DNA from: Diabrotica undecimpunctata
Taxonomy: Eukaryota; Arthropoda; Insecta; Coleoptera; Chrysomelidae
DNA length: 64,000 nt
Direction of reading: 5' to 3'
Assembly: GCF_040954645.1 (NCBI RefSeq)
Contig: NC_092810.1
Span: 6,928,185-6,992,184 of the forward strand
Position numbers and translations under genes: made by a program. Shown here piece by piece: positions 1 to 11,500 of this stretch (position 1 is its first letter; each line of letters opens with the position of its first letter). The notes under the pieces are model-generated. The model was not told where the DNA came from, did no database searches, and saw only the letters and a program-made list of their open reading frames with translations.

Positions 1-441
1 TATTAAAAAAATTATACTAAAAAAACAAAAGTTAACGCTGGTTTAAATTGTGAGAATTGCGACGCCTATGTTAATTAGTCATTTTCTATTGATTTTACAC
101 AATTTACTTTAAAAAATAAGTGTATTTGATGTTTCGATTTCGATCGTTTAAGTGTCAAAACAACGTTGCAATTACTGCTTTATTATTTTTGTCAAACCAT
201 AAGTGTCTTTTTATTTTACAGTAGTGAAGCTAATTTTGAATTTCCTTGAAAATAATACTAACATTGTATATTTTATCTTCGTTGTTCATAGTAAACAAAT
301 CTTTAATTGTACATACTGTTTTATTAATTTGATAGGAAATATGAAAGCAAAACCGCACGCCTATGGAGTCTTACGTAGCATAGCCTGGTTTTGTTTACTT
401 TTACTGCACGTCGAATTTGAATGATGTGTAGTTATTTAAAT
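1..441. other. AT-rich sequence, no gene seen
   Basis: I see no coding frame with recognisable protein similarity, no inverted repeat and no splice-bounded exon here. The short open frames carry no family motif. It probably belongs to the same mobile element as the recombinase remnant that follows, but nothing in the sequence proves this. Confidence 0.5.
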
Positions 442-804
442 TTAAACGATGCAAGCGCATACACGGGTCACTCTTTACGATGAACTTCAGCAACACTTTT
501 AATTGATGGAGGCGGAAATCTAGAATGCCTCAAACGACATGGGGGCTGGAAATCAAGCACGGTTGCCGAAGGATATATAGAGGATTCAATAAGAAATAAG
601 AACGATAATGCTCAAAAAATTTTAAACCCTCATGATTCGCCAACATCGGGAATGATTGCTGAAAGTTGTTCTCGACCATCAGTATCATCAACAATTACCA
701 ATGCGTATCAAGAGTCGGGAACATTTTTGCACGGTTTCAATTTTGAAAATGCCTCATTAACTAATTGTACTTTTAATATTACTATAAATAAAAATGATGT
801 TTAA
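442..804 (+). pseudogene. Tyrosine recombinase C-terminal remnant (Crypton/DIRS-like)
   Basis: This frame encodes the last third of a phage-integrase-type tyrosine recombinase, the enzyme that cuts and joins DNA in Crypton and DIRS-type elements. The box II pattern H-x-x-R is visible in TGHSLR, followed by TSATLLIDGGG, then LKRHGGWKSSTVAEGYIED, which supplies the H/W position and the nucleophilic tyrosine. The chain ends at a stop at 802-804 after a hydrophilic tail. One in-frame stop lies directly after the box II arginine, and no N-terminal half is visible, so the copy is dead. A related tail lies on the minus strand at 31440-31635. Assignment to tyrosine recombinases is secure; the element class is inferred. 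Confidence 0.7.
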
Positions 805-1440
805 TTGTTATTAATGACATTTGTATTGTTGCTTTGTGACATGTTTCATATTGTTGCCATGACAACATTTTTCCCTCCGCCGTAAAGAAATGGGAAAAAA
901 ACTGCTGCCGGCGGAGACATCAAACTTTGACAGGATCAAGTTAGATAAGTAATGTCATCATTATTTGACGTTTGAAGAAAAAAGATATTTACAAAAGTTC
1001 TGAGCGTAAAAAAAATCCTACCTAAACGTTAAAATATACTTTAAGCGATAGATGTAAATAGCGTTTAGAATTTTTTTTATAAATTGTTATATAAACAATA
1101 ATAAACCTAACTTTTTTATAAAAGGAATCCAATTAAGCCAAGTTTACATAACTGGAACTACAAAAAAATCTGCAATGATAAGTATACAGATATCTTTTAT
1201 GCAATCATATTTCATTCTTATCAACTAGTACATAATTATTTTTAACGGTTATGTTTGTCTTAATTACGTAGAACATATCAGTTACATCCTACAACTTCCT
1301 AAATGCAACAAGTCCACTTTTTCTTTAAAAATCAGTTTATCGCCGTAATTTTAAAGATAAGTTAACATTTTTTTCATTTCGTTAAGGAAACATTTTATTT
1401 TTCTTTTTTATTTCGATGGTAGTATTGCTTAGTTAATGCA
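805..1440. other. AT-rich sequence, no gene seen
   Basis: No coding similarity or clear repeat was found. It holds poly-A/T runs only. Confidence 0.5.
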
Positions 1441-1575
1441 GTAAAGAGTTTTTGTCGAAATACAATCATCATCATCATCACCCAGCCCTTTGCGTTCACC
1501 ACTGGACATAGGCCTCCCTCATTTTTGTCCATTGTGCTCTATCTTGAGCTTCTTCTTCTTTTTTTAGTGCCTCTT
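1441..1575 (-). mobile_element. Two adjacent LINE 3' ends, ATG-repeat and GAA-repeat tails
   Basis: Read on the minus strand, 1441-1548 resembles the extreme 3' end of an insect LINE and finishes in a (GAT)n microsatellite at about 1467-1482. Immediately upstream on the same strand, 1549-1575 has the GGCAC...(GAA)n ending shared by several other LINE copies in this window (near 11500, 50870, 52720, 53930 and 58025). Only the ends remain, so these are severely 5'-truncated retrotransposition products. The clade is inferred from resemblance of the tails. Confidence 0.5.
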
Positions 1576-1699
1576 CTGTCGTAGATTGGATATCATTAGG
1601 ACGATTCTAAGATGGGTAGGACCCAGGACCAGGACCAGGACCTAGGACGTTGTCAACCGTTCGTTAAAGTTCTTAGATTTCAGGGAAAATTAAAATATT

Positions 1700-2920
1700 G
1701 CACCCTCAGTGCAAGACTGCAGTAAATCAGAATAATTAAGTTTCGAGATAAAGACGATTTTGTTTATTTTCGTGCTAATATCGGTGAAATAAGACACAAT
1801 TTTTAAGAAAAATTAACATTTAATTATGATTTTGCATGCTTTTCAGCCTATATTACATTAACCAAAAATAGAAATTTAAATAAAATAATACTAATGCCAA
1901 AAAATTAGGAATTTCAAAGTTACAACACTTTTGCACGGAGAAAATTGTAAAAAGTGTAGACACATATTCTGTTTTAGTTGTTGTCTTCTTCTCGTATATC
2001 ATCTTGGGCCAAAATATTTTTATAAAAACTATGGTGAGCTTCTGGTATCATACCCAAATAGCATAAGTATACCAAATCTTTCTTTTTGGCCATTTGAATT
2101 TTTCAATATTTTTATTTAAATTCAAAACAAAATTACTATAATAAAAATATGCAAATCAAGTTACCTTGAGTACAGTGATTAACAAAAGGATTGTAATTCA
2201 CTACCTTAGTAAAAGTTGGGAATTACGGGGGGACAATATGATAAGACAATCGCCCCGGAAGGTTACATGAAGATTTAATACAATTTGGGATTTAGTTTTT
2301 ATAGAACAACTTTTCTGAGAATAGATATTTTTAACCTGTCAATATTGTTAATACACAAGTTTTAAGATAACTATTTTTCCTTTCATAAGAAAAAATACTT
2401 TTTGGCTGTAAATAATTAGTCTTAATTTATGTGTCTTTAATCCAATCTAATAAATAAATGGTCAAACGACATCGCACACATTTTATGGAAAATATAATGT
2501 CACACAAAGGACACAAAACTTACATGAATAGATTGGTCTCGTAAATCTTTGTTTATTGTCTCGGCCGTTAATGGATTACGTAGACACGCTGTATATTAAA
2601 ATTAAACACCACAGATATAGATATTAAAATAACAAATATCTTACTTTTTTGTGCCTTTCATTGCTTGTTATCGAAGCCATAGCAATGTTCCGTGCAAAAC
2701 TGTTGTAACTCTGTTACATTAGAATTACAACAGTTTTGCACGGAACTTATGTACAAAAACGCAAAATAGTTAAACTGTTGTTGTTGTAATATTTAGCCGG
2801 TTAAGCATTTGAAAGTTACTAAAGTTTTACAGGGGATAGATATGCATGTTTACAATCGAATTCCATGATTACTTCATTTTCATAAAATTTTAAGATACTG
2901 CAGTCTTGCACTGAGGGTGC
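1700..2920. mobile_element. Non-autonomous DNA transposon, 25-bp perfect TIRs
   Basis: Positions 1700-1724 and 2896-2920 are perfect 25-bp inverted repeats of each other, beginning GCACCCTCAGTGC. The similarity continues about 6 bp outward with one mismatch (AATATY). A second inverted pair lies inside: a ~20-bp sequence ending TTTTGCACGGA at about 1920-1938 is repeated in reverse at 2687-2708. The 1221-bp body encodes nothing recognisable, so mobilisation would need a transposase from elsewhere. The superfamily is unclear because the target duplication cannot be separated from the palindromic edge. Confidence 0.65.
2687..2746. repeat. 22-bp perfect hairpin with 16-nt loop
   Basis: Arms 2687-2708 and 2725-2746 are exact reverse complements (GTTCCGTGCAAAACTG...), separated by 16 nt. 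The arm sequence also occurs, slightly diverged, at about 1920-1938. It is therefore a repeated subterminal motif of the surrounding element and unlikely to be an isolated regulatory hairpin. Confidence 0.75.
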
Positions 2921-3855
2921 GATATTCAGAATCATTCGCAATTATCAATTTCGCCTCTTTGGATCAACTTCACCCCATTTTACGGTAATCAAAAAAAGCA
3001 AATGTGTTGTTCATTTTGCACCTTTTTGTTTATTATCCGATTTTAATTTACCATATTTCATTTTCTTTATCTTTTTTTTGAAAAAGTTATTTGCTGGCAT
3101 AAAAGATTTTAAAATCTTTTGACTGTTTGTTTAAACACATTTTCATTTAAAAAAATGTTAAATGCCTAGATAAGAGCCTTTTTTAATATGTCATAATACA
3201 CATTTCAACTGTCAAACTCGTGTGTACAATTACGTCCAGTAAAAATCTAAATTAATTGGCCTTTAAAGGAAATATGAACGTATTTTATCACCATAAAAAG
3301 CTAACATATTTAAAATTTAAAGAGTTATATAAATGCTAGCTCGATACGAATTTAATTACCAAAATTCATAGTCCAAAAACGTTGTACGTACTAATCGATA
3401 TTAATAACATATATACTCTCTATGTCAAGGAAAACAATGCTCTCCAAAATCGCACAGTCCCATTGCTAATTCGCATGATGACCCAATTCAAGGGCGAACA
3501 GTTATTTCCAATTCGGTTCACGACAGTGCATGACAATTTTATTAAAAAAAAAACATGAACGGATCAAGATATGGAGATAAAGTACTTCCTGCCTTGTACA
3601 AAGCAATTAAAGAACTAGAGATAAAAGAGGATATTTGCGACAATATTCTCACTTATCGAGTAAATATACATTGGGTATAAAATAGTTTTACTTATATTAT
3701 GTAAAAAGATGTTGAAACCTGCAATCAGAGGCAAGTAATAAAGATTCTTGAACTTTAAATTTATTTATTGTGTCTTAACTACAGAAATTATTGTCACTTA
3801 AATAATTTCATTATAATAAATATTAATTAAAAATTAATGCAGCAGGTTATATTAA
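2921..3855. other. Non-coding sequence with one unassigned short ORF
   Basis: Mostly AT-rich with no family match. A 41-codon frame runs from the ATG at 3555 to a stop at 3680 and begins MNGSRYGDKVLPALYKAIKE. Within it, CGAGTAAATA could act as a splice donor, so it could be a small exon. I recognise no homologue and have no evidence of expression. Confidence 0.3.
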
Positions 3856-6124
3856 TGTAGACCAGTCTGGTTATGCAAAAATCATCGATTTCACGGCAAA
3901 TTTTTTTGCAGTTATCTGAAGCTTTTAAGACATAGGTGGGGGTTACTACATGACGAATAGATGAAAAAGTACTCGTATTTTTACCTTGCGTTTTTTTTAA
4001 ACAATATTTTATGGTCACAATTTGATTTTTTGTCTATAAGTTTTTTTCCTTATATTTTACATAAACAATATTTCTATCATTTTTTTATATCAAGAATATC
4101 TTTATTTTCCCGTTTTTAAATTAAATTTGATAAATAATTTACGAAGATATTTGCAAAAAACCAGTTTTTTGCACTAATTTATTAATTTTACTAATTTTTT
4201 TATTAACAAAATAAAATTTTATTAATACATTTGAAAATCGAGGAATTAGCGTCTTTTAAATTTGTACAAAATTTCCCCCCGATCTTTCAAATAGTTTAGA
4301 CATATTTAGCAAATATCATAACATCACATTTAAAAAAATACCTTCTATGACCAATAGGAAGGAAGTTAGGGACTATTTTTTAAAAAATCATATCTCCATT
4401 GTTTATAATCATTAATAAGTAAAATTTGCACAAATTTTAAATGAAGATCTAAACTTTATATTGAAACATAAAGCTATAAAATTCATCCAATCTTTCGAAA
4501 CTTCCAGCCCTTTGAAAGACCGACATAGGAAAGTGGAGGGGATAACTGTTTCAGCTTCTTGTTTTTTCGAGATCGGCACTTCAAATTGAAACGTAGGAAA
4601 AATTTACATTATCTCGGCTTCCATTGCAGCTAGAAGCATCTTTTTTTTAATCTGGGGTAGCTCGTTGAAATATGAATAACTACGGAAAACCTCGGAAAAT
4701 TGAATTGAGTCCATTTGAAATTCACCGCAAAAACATAGTCGCAGTTCACCCCCCCCCCCCGAAATCTCGGAAAATCCCGGAAAATCCCAGAAAATCAACA
4801 TACTTATATTTTAATTTTATATCAATGATGTAATAATAATTAAATATTTTATAAATTAAATTTCAGGTAATTTTGTACACATTATATTATTATGTACCTT
4901 ATATTAATTATAATTATGTTGATTTTCTGGGATTTTCCGAGATTTTCGGAGGGTGAAAATTATGTCATCATTATTACTGCGACAGACTACTCCAGCCAAA
5001 TTAAAAAAAAAATTAAGTTTTTACGTTGAATTTCAAATGGACTCAATTTTTCCGAGGTTGCCCGTATTTCCCGACCAGTGAAAACTATGTAGTTATTCAT
5101 ATTTCGACGAACTACCCCAGATTAAAAAAAGAGGCTTCTAGTTGCAATAGAAGCCGAGATAATGTAAATTTTCCCTACGTGTTGCAATTTGAAGTTCCGA
5201 TCTCGAAAAAAAAACGGATCTGAAACAGTCATCCCCTCCACTTTCCTATGTCGATCTTTCGAAAGTACCTTCGGTTCGAAGGGCTGTAAGTTTCGAAAAA
5301 TTGGATCAATTTTATAGCTATAAGTTTTAATATAAAGTTTAGATTTTCATTAGGATTTTTTAAAAAATAGTCCCTAACTTCGTTCTATTGGTCATAGAAG
5401 GTTTTTTTTAATGTGAGTTTTTTTACCAGCTATCCAATGTTTGTACGTACAAGTCTGTAGCTTGAAAAATATAGAAGTTATTACAATTGTTTATAAGTAA
5501 AAAACATACCCCTTTTTCAAACGTTTATTTTGTACATAATTTCGATGAAAACGCAATATGCATTTAATTTCTGAGATAGTTTAAGTCTTAAAGAATGCTA
5601 TGAAATTTGCTAAATGTGTCTAGCATCATTAATAGAGCAAGTTCAATAGTTTAAATGTTTAGCCTCAGGGATAAATAAATTAAATAACTTTTAAACTATT
5701 TGACCGATGATCAGGGGGAAATTTCGCACAAATTTAAAAGACGATAATTCCTCGATGTTCAAATGTATTAATAACATTTTATTTTGTTATTAAAAAATTA
5801 ATAAAATTTATAAATTAGTGCAAAAAACTGCTTTTTTGCAAATATCTCCGTAAATTATTTATCAATTTGAATTTAAAAAACCGGAAAATAAAGATATTCT
5901 TGATATAAAACAATGATATAAACATTGTTTATGTAAAATATAAGAGAAAAAACTTATAGACAAAAAATCAAATTGTGACCATAAATTATTTTTAAAAAAA
6001 ACACAAGGTAAATACGAGTACTTTTTCATCTATTCGTCATCTAATAACTCCCCTATGTCTTAAAAGCTTCAGATATCTGCGAAAAATTTTTCGACCTTTT
6101 TTTTTACCAGACTGGGCTGATAGT
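3856..6124. mobile_element. Large foldback element, ~1-kb inverted arms
   Basis: The left arm (about 3856-4800) is matched in reverse by the right arm (about 4920-6124). Landmarks pair along the whole length: CCAGTCTGGT at the left edge with ACCAGACTGG at the right, AGTACTCGTATTT with AAATACGAGTACT, CTTCTATGACCAATAG with its complement, and GATTTTCTGGGATTTTCCG near the centre. The right arm keeps some 250 nt (about 5420-5690) missing from the left. A short AT-rich spacer separates the arms. No transposase is encoded. This is the layout of a foldback or long-TIR non-autonomous DNA transposon; the family is not identified. Confidence 0.75.
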
Positions 6125-6747
6125 AGACATTTTGATAAACAGATTTACTTCTCGTAAAAACTTTAATAGGTTTTACAAATTCCTCTTGTGCTTGTGTGAT
6201 ACAGATGTGAGAATATGCTTAACTGTTAGTGATATATTGCAGTTTTTACATAGAGGTGGCTATTCTAACGCCATTAGGCAGGGGAGACCAGTCTGTGTTG
6301 GTATCTCTAACAAAAGTCTTTAAAATTCCTTAAACAAATAAAATAAGATAAATAAGATAAAAGACTCTTTTTATCATAAAAAAGTTAGTAATACGTTACT
6401 GTTTGTAATTACAAAAGATTTTGATAAGTAAAACAAAACTAAGACTTTGACAGTCCAATTTGAAAAAAGCAAACTATGCCATAATACCTGAATAGTCGGT
6501 ATGATAACATATGTACTTTGTTTTTTCTGGTTTATTTTGACCTACAAGTTAAATATTTCAAAATAAATAAAAGAAAACTGCAAAAGAACTTAAAAACTCT
6601 ATTTAGTAGTAAAAAAACATTTATATGCATAATTCACACTTACTTTCATTTTTCTCTCTACACCTGCACGTTTTGTATGGCACCAACTGCTACACTTTTG
6701 ACAACGAATCCAGATCTCTCCATTTTTGGATATATAATTCATTGCTG
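6125..6747. other. No gene seen
   Basis: AT-rich spacer between the foldback element and a LINE. I found no coding similarity or repeat in it. Confidence 0.5.
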
Positions 6748-8750
6748 TAGAGTCAAGCGGCATCAGATTCATGGCCGCTTTTGTTCATTTTGACTTCTTC
6801 GCTTTCATCAATTATTCTCTTTATGGGTTCATTTCTCTTCCTAAGCATCTTCCGTCTTTTCCTATTTCTTACCAAGTCCTTGGTGTTCTCCACTTTGCAT
6901 CTACATCGTATATCTGTACTTCTAGCTTTGTCCTATAGTGTCTTACAATAAATTTTTCTAAGTGTTTTTATTTCTTCTGTTTCTAACATCCTTTTTGTCC
7001 TCTCTGTGTCAGGTCGTGTTTGTATCGCGTATGCCATTATTGGTCTGATGACTGTTTTGTAAATTTTGGCCTTTATTTCTTTCCCGATATTTTTATTTCT
7101 CCATATTGTTTCGTTCAGGTAGCCTGCGGCTCTGTTTGCTCTATCCACTTGATCTTCCATTTCAGTTTCGAGCTTTCCGTAGCTAGCTAATGTGATGCCT
7201 AGATATTTAAACTCCATGACTTGTTCTACTATCTGACCTTCCAGCTCCAATTTACATCTTAGTAAATTTGCTGTTATAACCAAGCATTTTGTCTTTGTTG
7301 GGGAAATTAACGTGTTAAATTTTCTGGCGGTTATATTAAATTGCTGCAGCATAAGTTGTAAATCATCTTCACTTGGAGAGAGTAGTATTGCGTCGTCTGA
7401 GTAGCAGATTATTTAAAGTTGTTTTTCTTCCATGTGGTATCCTTTTTTAGTTCTTATTTTTTTATTATCTCATCCATGATCAGCTTGAGCAATAGAGAAC
7501 TCTGGGAATCCCACTATCTTATTAAATTGCCAGCTTCAATACGGTCGGTTAGTTCTTTTTCTACTTTTACTTTTATTGTGTTGTTTTGGTAGATATTTTG
7601 ACCCGGCCAAATGCCTTCTTACATAGATATGCTGGTTTGTTGTATTCTAGTGATTTTTCTTGTACTTGCCTTATTATAAATATACCCTCGGTGCATGATC
7701 TTCCTGGTCCAAAACCTTGTTGTTCTTCTGCTAGTGTTATAATTTCATGCAGTTTGTTTGTTATCACTTTGGTTGTACTTCTTCTTCTACTACTTCTGCT
7801 GAAGAAGAAGTACGACAACAAATCCTAAAAGCAAGTAAAGCGGCGGGATCTCTTAATGACACAATCTGGAAGAACAAACACCTAATACAAGACACAAAAA
7901 CAAAAATCTATAAAGCAGCAATTAGACCTATATTAACATACACGGCGGAGACAAGACCTAACATATCTAAAACGAGACGACTACTAGAAACAACAAAGAT
8001 GAAAATACTCAACGAATATCAGGGAAAAGTCTGTTGGATAGGGAGAGAAGCGAAAACATAAGAAGAGCATACAATATAGAAGACATAAATGGATGGGTGA
8101 CAAAACAGAAACAGGAGAGGAACGAATACATCAGTGGAATGGCAGAGAATATCATAGTACGAATAGCACGAGATAAGTCACCAAATAGACAAAGAAGTAT
8201 TGGCAGACCAAGAAGAAGATTGTGTGACAATTTAAACAATTTAAGAGGCTAATATTGAAGAAGAAACAGGCTTTAAAGCGTCCATACAAGAAGCAAGAAG
8301 AAGAAGACTTTGGTTGTTAATTTTAGTGTTGTGTTTAATAAATTAATTTCTCTGTAATTTTCCGGGTCCGATTTGTCTTCCTATTTGAAGAGAGGTATTA
8401 GGATGCTTGATCTCCATTCTTGAGGAATTCTGTTTTGTTCTATTATTTTTTGGATTAATTTTAATAGTTGTTTGGTTAGATCTGGTCCTCCGTACTTTGG
8501 AAGTCCGTTCGGTATTCTGTCCTCTCCTGGCGATTTTCTATTTTCTTAATGCTTTCTTTACCTTTTCCTCCTCAATTTTTATTTCTTTGTTTGTCGTCAC
8601 CTCTGGTGTTGGTGATTCATTATCGTCACCTTTAGCAAATAGGTATCGAAAGTAGGCTACCCATGTTTCTTTCTGATTGTATTTCGTTTTATTAGTTCAT
8701 TTGTCTTGGTGTTTTATAGGTTATATTATTAAGATGGGTATTTAAGGTGG
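6748..8750 (-). pseudogene. RTE-like LINE reverse transcriptase, broken and interrupted
   Basis: Minus-strand remnant of an endonuclease/reverse-transcriptase LINE of the kind often annotated in insects as craniofacial-development-protein-2-like (RTE/BovB-related). Reading from high to low coordinate: the RT N-terminal part (PQEWRSSILIPLFK near 8400), then AEEQQGFGPGRSCTEGIF near 7700, then FKYLGITLASYGKLETEME and KIYKTVIRPIMAYAIQTRP near 7000-7230. Frameshifts and stops separate the segments. The endonuclease domain is absent. A second LINE copy interrupts it at 7777-8306 in the opposite orientation. The strand and RT identity are clear; the clade is inferred. Confidence 0.75.
7777..8306 (+). 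mobile_element. 5'-truncated LINE insertion with 11-bp target duplication
   Basis: This + strand LINE 3' end lies inside a minus-strand LINE. The 11-bp sequence ACTTTGGTTGT occurs at 7766-7776 and again at 8307-8317, an exact target-site duplication. The insert encodes the RT C-terminal tail (KASKAAGSLNDTIWKNK, TKIYKAAIRPILTYTAET), then after a frameshift GWVTKQKQERNEYISGMAE, and ends in an AAG/GAA tail. Its 5' edge carries an inverted CTTCTTCTT stretch, so the two ends form a hairpin. Non-functional. Confidence 0.85.
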
Positions 8751-9683
8751 TTTTTAGTACTCACGTCACGTTTTCTAGGTTTAAATGGAGGATGCACTAT
8801 AACTTTTGTTGGTTGACTTATTTCTTTAGTTGCACAGATAATCGGTTAACAAATTTTTACTGTCAAAATTCATAGAGTACTAGTTTACCTTAAAGAACCT
8901 GTTAAAAATACTTTATTATTATTTAATATTGAGTATTTTTATGCGAAAGTTGTAAATATATGTATGCTGACTTTGTTTTGTATACTTTATTTTTATTTTA
9001 TTCGTAATTTATTCTAAACAATTCCATAATTACTAAACAAATATTGATTTCGATGCACAAAGGCTATAGAGATCGGGGTAATATTTTCAAATGCGTTGGT
9101 GTTAGTATAATTACCGCATATAACCACATTTGGCAAAATATATTGCTGAAAAATGTCATTACGTTATTTATGACATATGATATATTATTTTTCACCGATA
9201 TTCCAGAACAGATTATAATGGAGTATAATGGGTAATACGTAGTAATAGAAAAAGTAATAAAAGTTCATGATGCAATATAAATATACACACTAATAACGGA
9301 TAGGAATCTGTTTCATAATTATCTAGAATATTTTTAAACCTTTTTAAATTAGCAGGTCTACTCTGGATGTTATACAGTTGGATTTGGAAAAATGATGGCG
9401 GGAGTATTATTGTTCAAATTGTGTACTCATTACTCTACTTACATCACTTACACTGATGCTGCTATACGTAAAACAATGTTAATTTTTAATTATTTGTGCA
9501 TTTCTTAATCGGTACAACCGTTGTACTCCGTTAATCGCATTTCCGTAGATTGGTATTACTAATACGCCTGTTAACAGATTGCCTATCTGGAAACAAATTT
9601 CGAAAATACAGCAATCCTTTTTGGAAACTTTGGTCAGTTGACTATTTAAATAAGTTACAGTATCGTCCAAAATAGCTCCTTCC
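8751..9683. other. No gene seen
   Basis: AT-rich with no recognisable coding segment or inverted repeat. Confidence 0.5.
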
Positions 9684-9786
9684 CACCACAAATATTAAAG
9701 TAAATAATCTAGAACCAGATCATCAGAATACGATATTCACCACAGCTATTAAAGTAAATGATCTAGTTCTAATCATTAGAATACGA
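9684..9786. repeat. Two-copy tandem duplication, 54-bp period
   Basis: The segment starting CACCACA at 9684 recurs at 9738, including shared TATTAAAGTAAAT and AGAATACGA blocks. The copies differ at roughly one base in six. It abuts the 5' edge of the LINE that follows, so it may be LINE-internal or a pre-existing flank. Confidence 0.6.
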
Positions 9787-10961
9787 AGACATAGAAGAAC
9801 AAAATGGATTTCGTGCAGGAAGATCGTACACTGATGGTATATTCGTTCTGCAGCAGGTAATCAAAAACCGGAAGGCAAGGAATCTATCTACCCAACTATT
9901 TTTTGTAGATTTAGAGAAGGCATACGATACGTTACCTATAAAAAAACTGTTTCAAACATTGACGAAAGTAGGTCTCAGTAGAGATTATGTGGATGATATC
10001 GCAAATATATACAAAAATGCAAAAAATGTCGTTAAAGAAGGAAACTTTATATCTGAATCATTTCCAATAACAAAGGGGCTTAAACAAGGATGTTGTCTAT
10101 CTTCGATCTTATTTAAAATATATATCCAATCCATCGCTAGAGCAGTGGAGGAAACAAGTATCCGGAATAGAAATAGACATGGGCGGTGGTAAATGTCTAA
10201 CAACTTTATTTTTCGCAGATGATCAGGTAGTCGTAGCGAATGATAAGAAAGACATGGACTACATGTTTGGAAAACTAATGAAAGAATATGGAAAATGGGG
10301 CCTCAATATGAATATGTCAATGACAGAGTATCTTAAAATAGGAGATGATAAAGAAGATCCAGAATTAAAAACACAAAAATATGCAATGAATATAGATATC
10401 CCGGATCTATAATATCTACAGAAGGCACTTACAAAAGAGACAACAAAAACAGAACGCAGCAGGGAAAAAGCGCTAAACATTCTAAACTCTCTACTATGGT
10501 CTAAAGATATTAGACAAAAAACATAATTGACAATCTATCGAACCTTGAAAGAGTCCATTATGACGACTTACGGGACAGAAGTTTGGCAGATCACGGAAAA
10601 GATAGAAAAAGAATAGAAGTAGTAGAAATGTATTTTCTAAGGAGAGCGTGTGGTGTATCCAAAACAGATCATATCAGGAATGAAGATATTAGAAGGGGGA
10701 CAGATACTGTATATTCCAGTGTAGACAGAATTGAAACTAGACAACTAGTGTGGTATGGTCACGTGAAGCGAATGAATGAAGATAGATGGCCAAAGAAAGC
10801 TTTAAATTACATACCACAACAAAGAAGAAGAAGAAAAAGGCCTTCAGTTGCCTGGGAACGAAATATACGGCAAATAATGAGAGATAGAGCAATCAAAGAA
10901 GACGAATGGATAGACAGAAAACGATGGCGGTCGAAATGCGAGAAGCGGCAGAGGCTGTAGA
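9786..10961 (+). pseudogene. RTE-like LINE, RT and C-terminal domain remnant
   Basis: Contains the RT fingers and palm (EEQNGFRAGRSYTDGIF, then VDLEKAYDTLPIKKLF), the GLKQGCCLSSILFKIY block, and the catalytic FADDQVV box at about 10215. The C-terminal segment from 10583 includes LVWYGHVKRMNEDRWPKKAL and ends at about 10961. The endonuclease is missing, and several frameshifts and stops break the frame (for example near 10190 and 10410). It is a 5'-truncated dead copy of the same broad class as those at 42980-44005 and 55860-56640. Confidence 0.8.
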
Positions 10962-10970
10962 AACCTCGCT

Positions 10971-11163
10971 TATATTAGTTTTAATCACCTTAAGTGAAAA
11001 TACACCTCCGTTATGGTGGCCCCTAGCAAGAGTGATAGAACCAATTAGCAGCAATGATGGAAATGTTAGAATTGTCCGTGTTCGTACTGCTGATGGAAAA
11101 TATATTCGCCCTGTCTCTAAGCTGATTCCTCTACCATTGTTTAAAGCCGATAGTCTTTTGTAG
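10971..11163 (+). pseudogene. BEL/Pao polyprotein C-terminal fragment
   Basis: About 60 codons read ENTPPLWWPLARVIEPI, then GNVRIVRVRTADGKYIRPVS and KLIPLP before a stop. This is the typical extreme C-terminus of BEL/Pao retrotransposon integrase, where a tryptophan-proline-leucine-rich module is followed by RP-x-x-KL-x-x-LP. It begins immediately after the LINE stop, so the remainder of the polyprotein was lost or lies outside. No LTR pair is visible. Confidence 0.75.
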
Positions 11164-11500
11164 CACTTTGTTGTGCTTAAGTAGTAAGTTTAGGATATTT
11201 CTAGCTGAAGGGATACTTCTCTTAGCTCTGCGCCCCTCAGTATGGATATATTTCTGTAAGAAATTTACCCAAATGTTGTTATGCCTCTGGTAGTAAAATA
11301 ATTTTTACCTTTAAAAGATTTACCCACCGAAAACTTTTACTCAGGAAATCCCAGGTACCAAATATTCAAAAAGGTGGTTTTACCTAACTAATAGAAATTT
11401 CGAAATTGTCACCCACCAACCCCCTGGTAGGCATTGCAGTTATAATTTGAAAGTAGTAGTAGTAATTGAAACTAAAGACATCCTTAGTTCTAGTTCTTCT
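11164..11500. other. Possible LTR remnant, otherwise no feature
   Basis: This stretch directly follows the BEL/Pao stop codon, where a 3' LTR would normally lie, but I cannot find a second copy of it to confirm an LTR. Confidence 0.3.

Noticed and set aside
203..424. 73-codon open frame near the left edge
   Set aside because: No family motif and AT-biased composition; it ends next to an unrelated recombinase remnant.
2687..2746. Perfect hairpin as a possible microRNA precursor
   Set aside because: The arm sequence is repeated at other positions of the same mobile element, and perfect pairing with a short loop is better explained by transposon inverted repeats.
3555..3680. 41-codon ORF with a possible splice donor
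   Set aside because: It has a well-formed start and hydrophilic composition but no recognisable homologue or partner exon, so I mention it only within the spacer entry.
4604..5223. Short ORFs on both strands inside the foldback element
   Set aside because: They are mirror images produced by the inverted arms, not genes.
11164..11500. LTR following the BEL/Pao fragment
   Set aside because: No second copy, primer-binding site or TG...CA boundary could be confirmed.
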